DNA of 64,000 nucleotides from the NCBI GenBank assembly GCA_963702055.1, contig OY969702.1, positions 558,001 to 622,000 on the forward strand. Direction: 5' to 3'. Each line of letters begins with the position of its first letter. Position 1 is the first letter of the stretch. The notes beneath the pieces are model-generated. The model had not been told where the DNA came from, made no database searches, and was given only the letters and a program-made list of their open reading frames with translations. The position numbers were made by a program, and so were the translations under genes. Below, one piece after another: positions 21,229 through 29,299 of the stretch. This stretch comes from CAWINX01 sp963702055 (GTDB lineage: Bacteria; Actinomycetota; Thermoleophilia; Solirubrobacterales; 70-9).

Positions 21229-22499
21229 GGGTGCGGCGCTTCCAGTGGGAGGGGGCGGACGAGACGGCCGCCGCCATCCGGTCGTGGGCGGCCGAGTCCT
21301 CACCGCCGGTCGACGTCTCCGAGATCAAACGAGAGGTCCGCGAGGGCGGCGACAAAGCCGTGCTGCGACTCACCGCCCGCTTCGACGCGACCGAGCGGCC
21401 GCCCGAGTCGTTGCGGGTCGAGGCGGGGGATGCCGAGAGAGCACTTGCTGCCCTCGACCCGGCGTTGCGCGAGGCGATGGAAATCGCCGCCGCGAACATT
21501 CGCGCTGTCGCCGAGGCCCAAGTCGACTCGGTGCAACGCGTTGTCCCCCTATTACAGGGACAAAGCGTTGCGGTGCGCGAAGTGCCGGTTGGTGCCGCCG
21601 GCGTCTACGCGCCGGGAGGGAAAGCCGCATACCCCTCAAGCGTCCTGATGTGCTGCATCCCGGCGAGGGTCGCCGGTGTCAAACGGATTGCCCTCGCCTC
21701 GCCCCCCGGGCCCGATGGACGTCTGAGCTCACCGGTGCTCGCCGCCGCGGCGCTCTGCGAAGTCGAGGAGGTCTACGCGATGGGCGGCGCCCAGGCGATC
21801 TTCGCGCTCGCCTACGGTACCGAGACGGTCGCACCGGTGGACGTGATCGTCGGCCCCGGCAACGCATGGGTCCAGGAGGCCAAGCGCGCGGTCTTCGGCC
21901 GGGTTGGGATCGACTCCCTCGCCGGCCCCTCGGAGTTGATGCTGATCGCCGGCGCCGACACAAATCCGGAATGGGCGGCGCTCGATCTCTGCGCTCAAGC
22001 TGAGCACGGTGGCGATGGCGCGCTGGTCGCCGTGGCGGTCGAGGAGGCGGTCCTCGACTCAGTCGCGGGCGCCACGGAGCAAGCCGCGGCGGGACGCTCG
22101 GGTGTCAACGATGCGCCGCTGGGCCTCGTTCAGGCCCCCGACCTCGACGTCGCGGTCGAGCTCGCCAACGCCTTTGCCCCGGAGCACCTGGAACTGCTCG
22201 ACGACGCGGCCGCGTCGCTCTCAGATCAGGTGACAACCGCCGGCTGCGTTTTCACCGGCCGCTTCGGGGCGACCGCGTTTGGCGATTACGCCGCCGGCTC
22301 CAACCACGTCCTGCCGACCGGAGGGGCGGGGCGCTTCAGCGGCCCGCTCGGCCCCGGCGTCTTCCGCCGAAAGGTTTCGGAGGTCGGCATCTCGGCCGAG
22401 GCGGCGGTGCAGTTGGCGCCCACGGTCGACACCATCGCCCGCGCCGAAGGCTTCCCAGTCCACGGAGAGTCCGCGATGATTAGGGTCGGAGACCGATGA
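21225..22499 (+). CDS. hisD: histidinol dehydrogenase
   Basis: Zn-dependent, NAD-linked oxidation of histidinol to histidine. 424 aa. Recognisable blocks are GVYAPGGKAAYPSSVLMCCIPARVAG, YAMGGAQAIFALAYGTETV, VDVIVGPGNAWVQEAKRAVFG, IDSLAGPSELMLIAGADTNP, DLCAQAEHGGDGA and GDYAAGSNHVLPTGGAGRFSGPL. GTG start overlaps hisG. An unusually strong palindromic repeat lies inside the gene at 21530-21571, encoding QRVVPLLQGQSVA; the reading frame stays open across it and the protein length matches E. coli HisD there. Confidence 0.95.
   Translation: MRVRRFQWEGADETAAAIRSWAAESSPPVDVSEIKREVREGGDKAVLRLTARFDATERPPESLRVEAGDAERALAALDPALREAMEIAAANIRAVAEAQVDSVQRVVPLLQGQSVAVREVPVGAAGVYAPGGKAAYPSSVLMCCIPARVAGVKRIALASPPGPDGRLSSPVLAAAALCEVEEVYAMGGAQAIFALAYGTETVAPVDVIVGPGNAWVQEAKRAVFGRVGIDSLAGPSELMLIAGADTNPEWAALDLCAQAEHGGDGALVAVAVEEAVLDSVAGATEQAAAGRSGVNDAPLGLVQAPDLDVAVELANAFAPEHLELLDDAAASLSDQVTTAGCVFTGRFGATAFGDYAAGSNHVLPTGGAGRFSGPLGPGVFRRKVSEVGISAEAAVQLAPTVDTIARAEGFPVHGESAMIRVGDR
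21530..21571. repeat. palindromic repeat copy inside hisD
   Basis: Arms GCAACGCGTTGTCCC (21533-21547) and GGGACAAAGCGTTGC (21557-21571) are complementary except at one position, with a 9-nt loop CCTATTACA. Together with the preceding GG, the left half matches the intergenic repeat at 61518-61562 (GGTGCAACGC, then TT, then CCCCCTAT) at about 20 of 23 positions. That makes them copies of one dispersed repeat. Confidence 0.65.
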
Positions 22500-23089
22500 G
22501 CCGCACCGCCGACAGAGAACGCAGCACCGCCGAGACCAAGATTCGGCTCTCGCTCGACCTCGACGGGCGGGCCAAGTCCAGCGCCGCGACCGGGGTCGGC
22601 TTCCTCGACCACATGCTCGACCTCCTGGCTCGCCACGGCCGGCTCGGGCTGAAGGTCGAGGCGGACGGTGATCTCGAGACCGGCGCGCACCACACCGTGG
22701 AGGACGTCGGCATCGTGCTCGGCCAGGCAATCGACGAAGCGCTGGGCGACCGGGCGGGAATCCGGCGCTACGGCTCCGCCGTCGTGCCGATGGACGAGTC
22801 GCTTGCCGAGTGCGCGATCGACATCTCCGGCCGGCCGCTCTGCGTCTTCGACGCCGACCTTCCGGCGACCTCGATCGCCGGCTTCGACACCGAGCTGACC
22901 GAGGAGTTCTTCCGCGCCGTCGCCAACAGCGCCAAGCTGACCCTGCACGTCTCGGTCCGCTACGGCACCAACGCCCACCACATGATCGAAGCCGCGTTCA
23001 AGGCCTTCGCCCGGGCGCTGCGGGTAGCCGTCTCGATCGATCCCGAGGAGAGCGGCGTGCCGTCCACCAAGGGGACTCTGAGCGAGTAG
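22496..23089 (+). CDS. hisB: imidazoleglycerol-phosphate dehydratase
   Basis: Dehydrates imidazole-glycerol phosphate; monofunctional, without the histidinol-phosphatase domain. 197 aa. Both Mn-binding histidine clusters are present: GVGFLDHMLDLLARHG with ETGAHHTVEDVGI, and FRAVANSAKLTLHV with GTNAHHMIEAAFKAFARAL. ATG overlaps the hisD stop (ATGA), and hisA follows 7 nt later. Confidence 0.96.
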   Translation: MSRTADRERSTAETKIRLSLDLDGRAKSSAATGVGFLDHMLDLLARHGRLGLKVEADGDLETGAHHTVEDVGIVLGQAIDEALGDRAGIRRYGSAVVPMDESLAECAIDISGRPLCVFDADLPATSIAGFDTELTEEFFRAVANSAKLTLHVSVRYGTNAHHMIEAAFKAFARALRVAVSIDPEESGVPSTKGTLSE

Positions 23090-23096
23090 TCACGGA

Positions 23097-23822
23097 GTGA
23101 TCCTCTACCCGGCCATCGACATCCGTGGCGGGAAGGCGGTGCGACTGCTTCAGGGCGACTACGAGCGGGAGACCGCCTACGACGCCGACCCGGTCGACGC
23201 CGCGACCCGCTGGGCCGCTGACGGCGCTCGCTTCCTGCACGTGGTCGATCTCGACGGCGCCAAGGCCGGACGGCCGGAGAACCTCGACACGGTGCGGCGG
23301 ATCGCCGCCGCGGTCGATTGCCCGATCCAGGTGGGCGGGGGGCTGCGCGACGCCGCCTCGCTGAGCGCGGCGCTCGAAGCGGGCGCCGAACGGGTGGTGA
23401 TCGGCACCGCGGCGCTGCGCGATCCCGAGTTCCTCGACGCGGCTCTCGCCGCGCACGGCGACAGAGTGGTCGTCTCGGTCGACGCCCGCGACGGCAAGGT
23501 CTCGCTCTCCGGCTGGACGGAGAGCAGCGACCTGGACGTCGCCGTCGCCGTCGCCGAGCTCACCGGGCGCGGCGTCGATCGTTTCCTCTGTACCGCGATC
23601 GAGGTCGACGGGACGATGGAGGGCCCGGCGCTGGCCGAGCTCGCTCGGATCGCCGCCGCGACCGAGGCAGAGGTGATCGCATCGGGTGGGGTGGGCGAAC
23701 TCTCCGACCTGGAGGCACTGGCCCGTGAAGTGCCTCCCAACGTGGAGGGCGCGATCGTCGGCCGCGCGCTCTACGAGCGGCGCTTCACCGTCGCCGAAGG
23801 GCAGGCCGCGCTCAGCCGTTGA
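23097..23822 (+). CDS. hisA: ProFAR isomerase (HisA)
   Basis: (beta-alpha)8 isomerase of histidine synthesis; some actinobacterial HisA (PriA) also serve tryptophan synthesis. 241 aa from GTG 23097, with CACGGAG upstream as ribosome site. Catalytic Asp in LYPAIDIRGGKAVRL and the second acid in VVSVDARDGKVSL; phosphate loops IQVGGGLRD and VIASGGVGELSDL. hisH and hisF are not adjacent, so the pathway is split. Its 3' end overlaps the convergent deacetylase by 11 nt. Confidence 0.93.
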   Translation: MILYPAIDIRGGKAVRLLQGDYERETAYDADPVDAATRWAADGARFLHVVDLDGAKAGRPENLDTVRRIAAAVDCPIQVGGGLRDAASLSAALEAGAERVVIGTAALRDPEFLDAALAAHGDRVVVSVDARDGKVSLSGWTESSDLDVAVAVAELTGRGVDRFLCTAIEVDGTMEGPALAELARIAAATEAEVIASGGVGELSDLEALAREVPPNVEGAIVGRALYERRFTVAEGQAALSR

Positions 23823-24702
23823 GGTCTTGCGCCAGGCCGCTCACCCCGTTGCTGCCGAGGATCTCGAAGCGGGCCAGCTCGTAGGGCTTGGCGCGGGTCG
23901 CGTAGCCGTGGATCTCGGTCGTCGCCCCCACGAAGCCGGCCGCCTTCACCGCGGCGATCACGGTGTCGTCGTAGCGGCCCGCCGGGTAGCAGAAGTTGTC
24001 GACCGGGACGTGGTACTTAGCGCGCAGGATCGCCCTGGAGCCGGCCACCTCCTGCTTCAACCGCGCCGCGTCCAGGGTGGTCAGATCGAGGTGGTGGATC
24101 GTGTGCGCGGCCAGCTCCCAGCCCGCTCGCAGCATCGCCTTGACGTTGCTGGCGTAGAGGTCCGAGCCCTCGGCCTTGAGGTTCAGCAGGCCGGGCCAGC
24201 CGTGCTTGCGCAGCTCCGGCAGGGCGAAGGTGAACTGGGGACGGTAGCCGTCGTCGAAGGAGAGGACGACCGGTTTCGACGGCAGCGTTCCGCCGTGGTA
24301 CCAGGCCTTCTCGACCCGGTCGAGGGTCACCGCCTCATAGCCGTGGGAGTCGAGCCAGTCCATCTGGCGCCTGAAGTCGGAGCGCGTCACATAGAGATCG
24401 GGATACGGAGCGCCGGCGGGCGCCGTCCCGAGCACGTGGTACTCGAGGATCGGGACGGGGCCCGTGTGCGGCTTCCAATCGGGCTGCGGGGTCGCGTTGC
24501 GGACCAGGGGAGAGGCACTCGCCGCTGTGGTCGATGGCATCCGCGCCACCGCGCCGGTCGTTCCGCGCCGGTCGCCACCGCCCCCACCGCCGACCAGGAC
24601 GACGATCGCCGCGACAGCGAGCACAAGCAGCGCCCCGACGGCGCCGGCGCGCTGCCGGCGGACCGTTCGCCGGCGCCTCTCTCGCTCCTCGCGTCTGTCC
24701 AT
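23812..24702 (-). CDS. membrane-anchored polysaccharide deacetylase (CE4)
   Basis: Extracytoplasmic CE4/NodB-type deacetylase of 296 aa, probably acting on peptidoglycan or another cell-wall N-acetyl sugar. A very basic N-tail (MDRREERERRRR) precedes one TM segment (about residues 20-40) and a Gly/Thr linker. The NodB domain has VVLSFDDGYRPQF (metal Asp pair), AHTIHHLDLTTL (metal His) and FCYPAGRYDD. Its start at 24702 is divergent from the nucleotidyltransferase gene with 11 nt between the starts. Confidence 0.88.
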   Translation of the reverse strand: MDRREERERRRRTVRRQRAGAVGALLVLAVAAIVVLVGGGGGGDRRGTTGAVARMPSTTAASASPLVRNATPQPDWKPHTGPVPILEYHVLGTAPAGAPYPDLYVTRSDFRRQMDWLDSHGYEAVTLDRVEKAWYHGGTLPSKPVVLSFDDGYRPQFTFALPELRKHGWPGLLNLKAEGSDLYASNVKAMLRAGWELAAHTIHHLDLTTLDAARLKQEVAGSRAILRAKYHVPVDNFCYPAGRYDDTVIAAVKAAGFVGATTEIHGYATRAKPYELARFEILGSNGVSGLAQDLNG

Positions 24703-24713
24703 CGGAGAGACTC

Positions 24714-25835
24714 TTGCAAGTGAAGTCGATCGAAGACCTCGCCGCGGCGCTCGAGGCCGCCTACCCGGAGCTCGCCATGGTGCGCGAAGCCTCCGCCGCG
24801 CCTGTCTACCTGGTCGGCGGCGCGGTTCGCGACCTGCTGCTGGGCCGCGGGCGCGCCGACATCGATCTGGTCGTCGAGGGCGACGCCGCCGAGCTGGCGG
24901 CGCGACTCGGCGCCGAGGTGGTTTTTCACGAGCGCTTCGCGACCGCCAAGGCGAAGCTCGACGGCCACGACGTCGACATCGCCGCGGCGCGGGCCGAGAC
25001 CTATCCCCATCCGGGCTCCCTGCCCGAGGTCGCGCCGGCCCGACTGGTCGACGACCTGGCGCGCCGCGACTTCACGATCAATGCGATGGCGATTCCCCTC
25101 CAGGGCGACGTGGAGCTGATCGACCCGCACAGCGGCGAAGCAGACCTCGAGGCCGGAGCGCTGCGAATCCTTCACCCGGGCTCCTTCATCGACGACCCCA
25201 CCCGGGCGCTGCGCGCCGCCCGCTACGCGGCCAGATTCGGCTTCGAGCCGGAGCCGGAGACCGCTGCGCTGCTGCGCGCCGCCGATCTCGACACGGTCTC
25301 CGCCGATCGGCGCGAGGCCGAGCTGCTTCGCCTCGCCGCGGAGTCGAGGGCGCCGCGAGCGCTGGAGCTTCTCGCCGCCTGGGGATTGGTTCAGCCGCGC
25401 AAGGGGGGTGTCGAGCTGGCCGCAAAAGTCGGCGAGCTGCTCTCGGCTTCGCCATGGAAGGAGGTCGCGCGGCGCGACCGCGCGGCGCTCGCCGCGGCGC
25501 TCGGTCCCGCCGGCGCCGAGGCCTCGCTCGCCGCGGCGCGGCCCGAGAAGCCCTCGGAGGCGGTCGAGCTGGCAGGGGGGAAGAGCGGCGTCGAACTGGC
25601 GCTTGCTCGGGCGATGGGCGCCGAGTGGTTGGATCGCTACCTGGGCGAATGGCGAGCGGTCTCGCTCGAGATCGACGGCGAGGACCTGATCGCCGCGGGG
25701 GTCCCGCAGGGGCCCGCGGTCGGCCGCGGTTTGGCCGAGGCGCTGCGGCGCAAGCTCGACGGAGAGATCTCCGGCCGCGAGGAAGAGCTGGCGACGGCGC
25801 TGAAGGCGGTGGGGGACACCGATGCGCTGGCGTGA
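24714..25835 (+). CDS. CCA-adding enzyme / poly(A) polymerase family nucleotidyltransferase
   Basis: Class II tRNA nucleotidyltransferase family, 373 aa. The head domain has VYLVGGAVRDLLLGR followed by the catalytic pair DIDLVVEGDA and a third acid in DGHDVDIAAARAE. Then come LVDDLARRDFTINAMA and the RNA-binding neck DPTRALRAARYAARFGFE. No HD domain is seen. It could be the CCA-adding enzyme or a poly(A)/A-adding relative; sequence alone does not decide. TTG 24714 is preferred, with GGAGAG 6 nt upstream; GTG 24720 is the alternative. It overlaps pgeF by 14 nt. Confidence 0.85.
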   Translation: MQVKSIEDLAAALEAAYPELAMVREASAAPVYLVGGAVRDLLLGRGRADIDLVVEGDAAELAARLGAEVVFHERFATAKAKLDGHDVDIAAARAETYPHPGSLPEVAPARLVDDLARRDFTINAMAIPLQGDVELIDPHSGEADLEAGALRILHPGSFIDDPTRALRAARYAARFGFEPEPETAALLRAADLDTVSADRREAELLRLAAESRAPRALELLAAWGLVQPRKGGVELAAKVGELLSASPWKEVARRDRAALAAALGPAGAEASLAAARPEKPSEAVELAGGKSGVELALARAMGAEWLDRYLGEWRAVSLEIDGEDLIAAGVPQGPAVGRGLAEALRRKLDGEISGREEELATALKAVGDTDALA

Positions 25836-26532
25836 GCGCGACGGCGTCCGCTGGCTCGAAGCCGATCTTCCCGGAGCGCGGGCGATCTTCTCGACCCGAT
25901 CGGCCGGCTCGGTACTAGAGAGTCCCGAACCGTTGGCGTCCGCCCTCGGCATCGACCCGGGGCGAGTGGCGGTCGCCAGCCAAGTCCACGGCTCCGACCT
26001 TGAGCGCCATGTAAGCCCCCAAACCCCGCTCCGCTGTTCCTTTGCCGGGTATAGCCGGGCAAAGGAACAGCGGAAGCTCGTTGAGGCGGACGGTCACGTC
26101 CTGACCGGGCCGGACCTCGCGGCGCTCGTCTTCGTCGCCGATTGCCTGCCGGTCGCGCTTTCGGGCCCCGGCGGGGCGGCGATCCTGCATTGCGGCCGGC
26201 GCGGCCTCGCCGCCGGGATCGTTGCCAGGGGAGTGGAGGCGGTCGATGCGACCGACGCCGTCATCGGCCCCGGAATCGGGCCCTGTTGCTACGAGGTCGG
26301 CGACGAGGTGCTCGCCGTGTTCGCCGAACTCGGCGACGGGATCGCCTCGGGGCGGATGCTCGACCTCGTCGAGGTCGCCCGGCATCTGCTGGCCGCGGCG
26401 GGGGTCGAGAGGATCGAGGCGGCCGGGATGTGCACGAGTTGCGAAGAGGAGCTCTTCTTCTCCTACAGGCGCGACGCCGAGTGGGCCGGGCGCCAGGCGG
26501 GCCTCGTCTGGACGCACGGCGAGGCGGCCTGA
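25822..26532 (+). CDS. pgeF: peptidoglycan editing factor / multicopper polyphenol oxidase-like (YfiH)
   Basis: DUF152/YfiH family, 236 aa; in E. coli PgeF removes mis-incorporated amino acids from UDP-MurNAc, and relatives are purine nucleosidases. The zinc-binding His-Cys-His set is seen in SQVHGSD, VADCLPV and ILHCGRRGLAAG (HCGRRG where HAGWRG is usual). MCTSCEEELFFSYRRDA matches the C-terminal signature. Between QVHG and ADCLP this protein has about 48 residues, versus roughly 31 in typical members; the extra is encoded by a near-perfect palindrome at 26031-26073. Confidence 0.88.
   Translation: MRWRERDGVRWLEADLPGARAIFSTRSAGSVLESPEPLASALGIDPGRVAVASQVHGSDLERHVSPQTPLRCSFAGYSRAKEQRKLVEADGHVLTGPDLAALVFVADCLPVALSGPGGAAILHCGRRGLAAGIVARGVEAVDATDAVIGPGIGPCCYEVGDEVLAVFAELGDGIASGRMLDLVEVARHLLAAAGVERIEAAGMCTSCEEELFFSYRRDAEWAGRQAGLVWTHGEAA
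26031..26073. repeat. palindromic element inserted in frame in pgeF
   Basis: Perfect 16-bp arms CCGCTGTTCCTTTGCC (26031-26046) and GGCAAAGGAACAGCGG (26058-26073) enclose GGGTATAGCCG. It encodes the RCSFAGYSRAKEQRK segment, extra relative to typical PgeF proteins. Architecture (long stem, TAT-containing loop, in-frame) resembles Rickettsia palindromic elements; the arms are unrelated to the hisD repeat. Confidence 0.6.
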
Positions 26533-26534
26533 GC

Positions 26535-27167
26535 ATGGCGGGACTGATCCACGGCATCGAGCCGGCGAAGGTCGCCGCCAACCTCGAGCGCGTCCGCGAG
26601 GCCGCCGGCGCCGAGGTCGAGATCCTCGCGGCGACCAAGTACGTGCCGCTGGAGGAGTTGGGGGCGCTCGCCGAGGCCGGCGTCTCCCTGGTCGGCGAGA
26701 ACCGGCAGCAGGACCTGGCCGCCAAGCACGCCCGATGGGGCGAGGCCTTCGAGTGGGACTTCATCGGCAACCTGCAGAGCCGTAAGGTCAAACAGCTCCT
26801 GCCGATCTGCCGCCTCATTCACTCGGTGGCCACCGAGTCGGCACTGGAGCAGCTGGGGCGCCACGGCGGCCCCGACACCGAGGTGCTGATCGAGGTCAAC
26901 GTCGCCGGGGAGGAGGGGAAGGGCGGCGTCGCCCCAGAGCAGCTCGGCGAGTTCATCGAGCGCTGCCCGACACGGGTGTCCGGCCTGATGACGATGCCAC
27001 CGTTCAGCCAGGACCCGGAAGACTCGAGGCCCCATTTCGCCCGCCTCGCCGAATTGGCGGCCGCCCACGGCCTCAGCCGGCTCTCGATGGGCACCTCGCA
27101 GGACTGGCGGGTGGCGGTCGAGGAAGGCGCGACGATCGTCCGCCTCGGCGTCGCCCTATATGTATGA
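26535..27167 (+). CDS. PLP homeostasis protein, YggS/PLPBP family
   Basis: 210-aa single-domain PLP-binding protein of the alanine-racemase-like barrel fold, involved in PLP homeostasis. The PLP lysine lies in ILAATKYVPLEEL; VGENRQQDLAAKHARW, WDFIGNLQSRKVK, LIEVNVAGEEGKGGV, GLMTMPPF and LSMGTSQDWRVAVEEGATIVRLG are all family blocks. It starts 2 nt after pgeF and precedes sepF, the classic yfiH-yggS-sepF order of the Gram-positive division cluster. Confidence 0.93.
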   Translation: MAGLIHGIEPAKVAANLERVREAAGAEVEILAATKYVPLEELGALAEAGVSLVGENRQQDLAAKHARWGEAFEWDFIGNLQSRKVKQLLPICRLIHSVATESALEQLGRHGGPDTEVLIEVNVAGEEGKGGVAPEQLGEFIERCPTRVSGLMTMPPFSQDPEDSRPHFARLAELAAAHGLSRLSMGTSQDWRVAVEEGATIVRLGVALYV

Positions 27168-27183
27168 ATCCGCGCTACCTTGG

Positions 27184-27234
27184 GCATAATGCGTGGAGGA
27201 CTCGGCCTGGCAAGGCCGAAACACGCGGTTAACC
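27184..27234 (+). promoter_or_regulatory. candidate promoter and hairpin leader of sepF
   Basis: A CATAAT hexamer ends near 27189. Downstream, GGAGGA (27195-27200) is followed by a hairpin TCGGCCT-GGCA-AGGCCGA (27202-27219). No ribosome site lies next to ATG 27235; folding of the hairpin would bring the distant GGAGG closer to the start. The promoter call is weak because no clear -35 is visible. Confidence 0.35.
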
Positions 27235-27780
27235 ATGGCTATTCGCGATACGTGGCATAGAGCGCTGGTGTACTTCGGACTGGCCGAGGATCACGACTAC
27301 GGCCCCGAGTACGACGAGGGATTCGAGCCCGAGACGGGCTCCGAGGAGATCTTCGACTCCCGGCACGATTCGGCTCCCGTGCGGAGGCTGCCCACCGCGC
27401 GGCGCGCCAGGCGCGACGAGATCGACGACATCTTCGCCGACGACGAGCCGATCTCGGCGACGCGGACGAGCGTCCTGCGACCGGTCGGCAACGGTGGCGG
27501 CGACGTGCAGGTGCACCTCGTCATCCCACGCAACTTCAACGACGCCCAACAGGTGGCGGACCAGTTCAAGCGCTCCAAGCCGGTCATCCTCAACCTTCAG
27601 ACCACCGATCATGAGCTCTCGAAGCGGCTGATCGACTTCGCCTCCGGCCTCACCTACGCGATGGACGGTGGGATGCAGCGAATCGCCGAGAAGGTCTTCC
27701 TCCTCACTCCCCGTAACGTCGAGGTTTCCGCCGAAGAGAAGGCGCGACTCATCGACAAGGGGTTCTTCAACCAGTCCTGA
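27235..27780 (+). CDS. sepF: cell division protein SepF
   Basis: FtsZ membrane tether of Gram-positives. 181 aa. The N-terminal amphipathic helix MAIRDTWHRALVYFGLAED is the typical membrane-binding start and is why ATG 27235 is chosen over GTG 27193. A charged linker follows (about residues 20-80), then the SepF core VHLVIPRNFNDAQQVADQFK, PVILNLQTTDHELSKRLIDF, and ASGLTYAMDGGMQRIAEKVFLLTP. Downstream proC and yggT complete the usual neighbourhood. Confidence 0.93.
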   Translation: MAIRDTWHRALVYFGLAEDHDYGPEYDEGFEPETGSEEIFDSRHDSAPVRRLPTARRARRDEIDDIFADDEPISATRTSVLRPVGNGGGDVQVHLVIPRNFNDAQQVADQFKRSKPVILNLQTTDHELSKRLIDFASGLTYAMDGGMQRIAEKVFLLTPRNVEVSAEEKARLIDKGFFNQS

Positions 27781-27795
27781 CGTAGTCTCCCGGCG

Positions 27796-28545
27796 ATGAT
27801 CGTCGGGTTCGTCGGATCGGGAAGCATGGCCGCCGCGATGGCACGGGGGTGGGCAGGTTCGTTTGAGCGGATGCTGTTCACCGACTCGGGGTCCGGTCGC
27901 GCCGCGGAGTTGGCGGGCGAGGTCGACGGGGAGGCGGTCGAGTCGAATGCGGCGCTCGCCGAGTCCGCCGACCTGATCGTCATCGCCGTCAAGCCGGCCC
28001 GCTTGGGCGACGTTGCCGCCGAGATCGGCGCCACCGAGAAAGCGGTCGTCTCACTGCTCGGGGCGACCTCGCTGGGCGCCGTCGCAGCCGCCTTTCCCGA
28101 CGCTGACGTCTTCCGGGTGATGCCGAACGTGGGTGTCGAGGTGCGTCGGGGAGTCCTCTGCTTTGCCGCCGCAGGCGACGGGTCGGCCTGGGTCCAGGGG
28201 GCCCTGGAGGTCTTGGGGCGCGTCGTCGAGCTTCCCGACGAGGATTTCGACGCCGCAACGGCCGTGATGGGCTGCGCCCCCGCGTACCTGGCGCTTGCCA
28301 TCGAAGCGATCGCGGACGCGGGGGGGAAGGCGGGCCTCGATCCCAAACTGGCGCGGGAGCTGGTGGTCGACACTGCCGCCGGAACGGCGGAGCTTTTACG
28401 CCATCACCACCCGACCGCCGTGCAGCAGGCCGTCGCCTCGCCGGGAGGGAGCACCGAGGCCGGCATGGAGGCGCTGGAGCGAGAGGGCGTCCGAAAGGCT
28501 TTCGAAGCCGCCGTGGAGGCCTCGCTGGCGAGGATGCGCGGGTGA
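27796..28545 (+). CDS. proC: pyrroline-5-carboxylate reductase
   Basis: Last step of proline synthesis. 249 aa. The Rossmann nucleotide site is IVGFVGSGSMAAAMARGW; VIAVKPARLGDV and FRVMPNVGVEVRRGV follow; the signature near the C-terminus reads VASPGGSTEAGMEALE. The neighbourhood (yggS, sepF, yggT) is the common one. It overlaps yggT by 4 nt. Confidence 0.93.
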   Translation: MIVGFVGSGSMAAAMARGWAGSFERMLFTDSGSGRAAELAGEVDGEAVESNAALAESADLIVIAVKPARLGDVAAEIGATEKAVVSLLGATSLGAVAAAFPDADVFRVMPNVGVEVRRGVLCFAAAGDGSAWVQGALEVLGRVVELPDEDFDAATAVMGCAPAYLALAIEAIADAGGKAGLDPKLARELVVDTAAGTAELLRHHHPTAVQQAVASPGGSTEAGMEALEREGVRKAFEAAVEASLARMRG

Positions 28546-28844
28546 TCCCCCTGGCCCTGGCGCGAGGCGACGTCGCCGACTACGTCAACGCCCTCTTCAT
28601 CGTCTACATCATCCTGGTCTTCGCGAACGTCCTGATCTCCTACCTGCCACGCGTCCCCTACAGCCGCCCGTTGAGGATCGTCCTCGACTTCGTCACCGAG
28701 ACGACCAACCCCTACCTCAACCTCTTTCGCCGCTTCCTGCCGCCGGTCGGAGGCGGCGGCTTCGCCCTCGACCTCAGTCCGATCATCGGGGTGTTCGTGT
28801 TGCTCCTCCTCCAGGCGCTCCTCGTCGGCCTGATCGCAGGGTGA
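28542..28844 (+). CDS. YggT family integral membrane protein
   Basis: 100-aa protein with two membrane segments (residues about 15-37 and 80-98) flanking the conserved TTNPYLNLFRRFLPP and LDLSPIIGVF. YggT/Ycf19 proteins are linked to envelope or osmotic functions and sit next to sepF in many actinobacteria. GTG start 28542 overlaps proC; its stop overlaps lspA (GTGA). Confidence 0.88.
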   Translation: MIPLALARGDVADYVNALFIVYIILVFANVLISYLPRVPYSRPLRIVLDFVTETTNPYLNLFRRFLPPVGGGGFALDLSPIIGVFVLLLLQALLVGLIAG

Positions 28845-29299
28845 GCGGTTCAAGGGCCCGCGCCTGGGGCCTGGCGGCCGCCCTCGCCGCTTTCGTCCTT
28901 GCCTTCGATCAGGGTGCCAAGGCTCTCGTCGAGAACCGAATCGCCCCAGGGGAGCACGCGGAGCTACTGGGGCCGTTGAAGCTCACCCTCGCGCACAACA
29001 GCGGCGTCGCCTTCGGACTCGCGGGGGGCGGAGGCGCCGCGCTCGTCCTGCTCACGGTCGCCGCGCTGGCCTTTGTCGGGTACCTGTTCGCGCGCGATCC
29101 GAGCAGACCCGGAATGTGGGTCGCCGTCGGGCTGATCGCCGGCGGGGCGCTCGGCAACCTCCTCGACAGGGTGCGGATCGACTCGGTAACCGACTTCATC
29201 GAATTGCCGCACTGGCCCCCCTTCAACATCGCCGACATGGCGATCACGGCCGGCGTCATCCTGCTCGCCGCCATCTATCTCAGGGAGGGCGAAAAATGA
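28841..29299 (+). CDS. lspA: lipoprotein signal peptidase (signal peptidase II)
   Basis: Membrane aspartyl protease that cleaves prolipoprotein signal peptides. 152 aa from GTG 28841, with four predicted hydrophobic helices. The catalytic aspartates lie in GGALGNLLDRVRIDSVTDFIEL and FNIADMAI, and LTLAHNSGVAFGL matches the NxGxAFG motif. Tightly overlapped with yggT and the RluD-type gene. Confidence 0.93.
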   Translation: MSGSRARAWGLAAALAAFVLAFDQGAKALVENRIAPGEHAELLGPLKLTLAHNSGVAFGLAGGGGAALVLLTVAALAFVGYLFARDPSRPGMWVAVGLIAGGALGNLLDRVRIDSVTDFIELPHWPPFNIADMAITAGVILLAAIYLREGEK

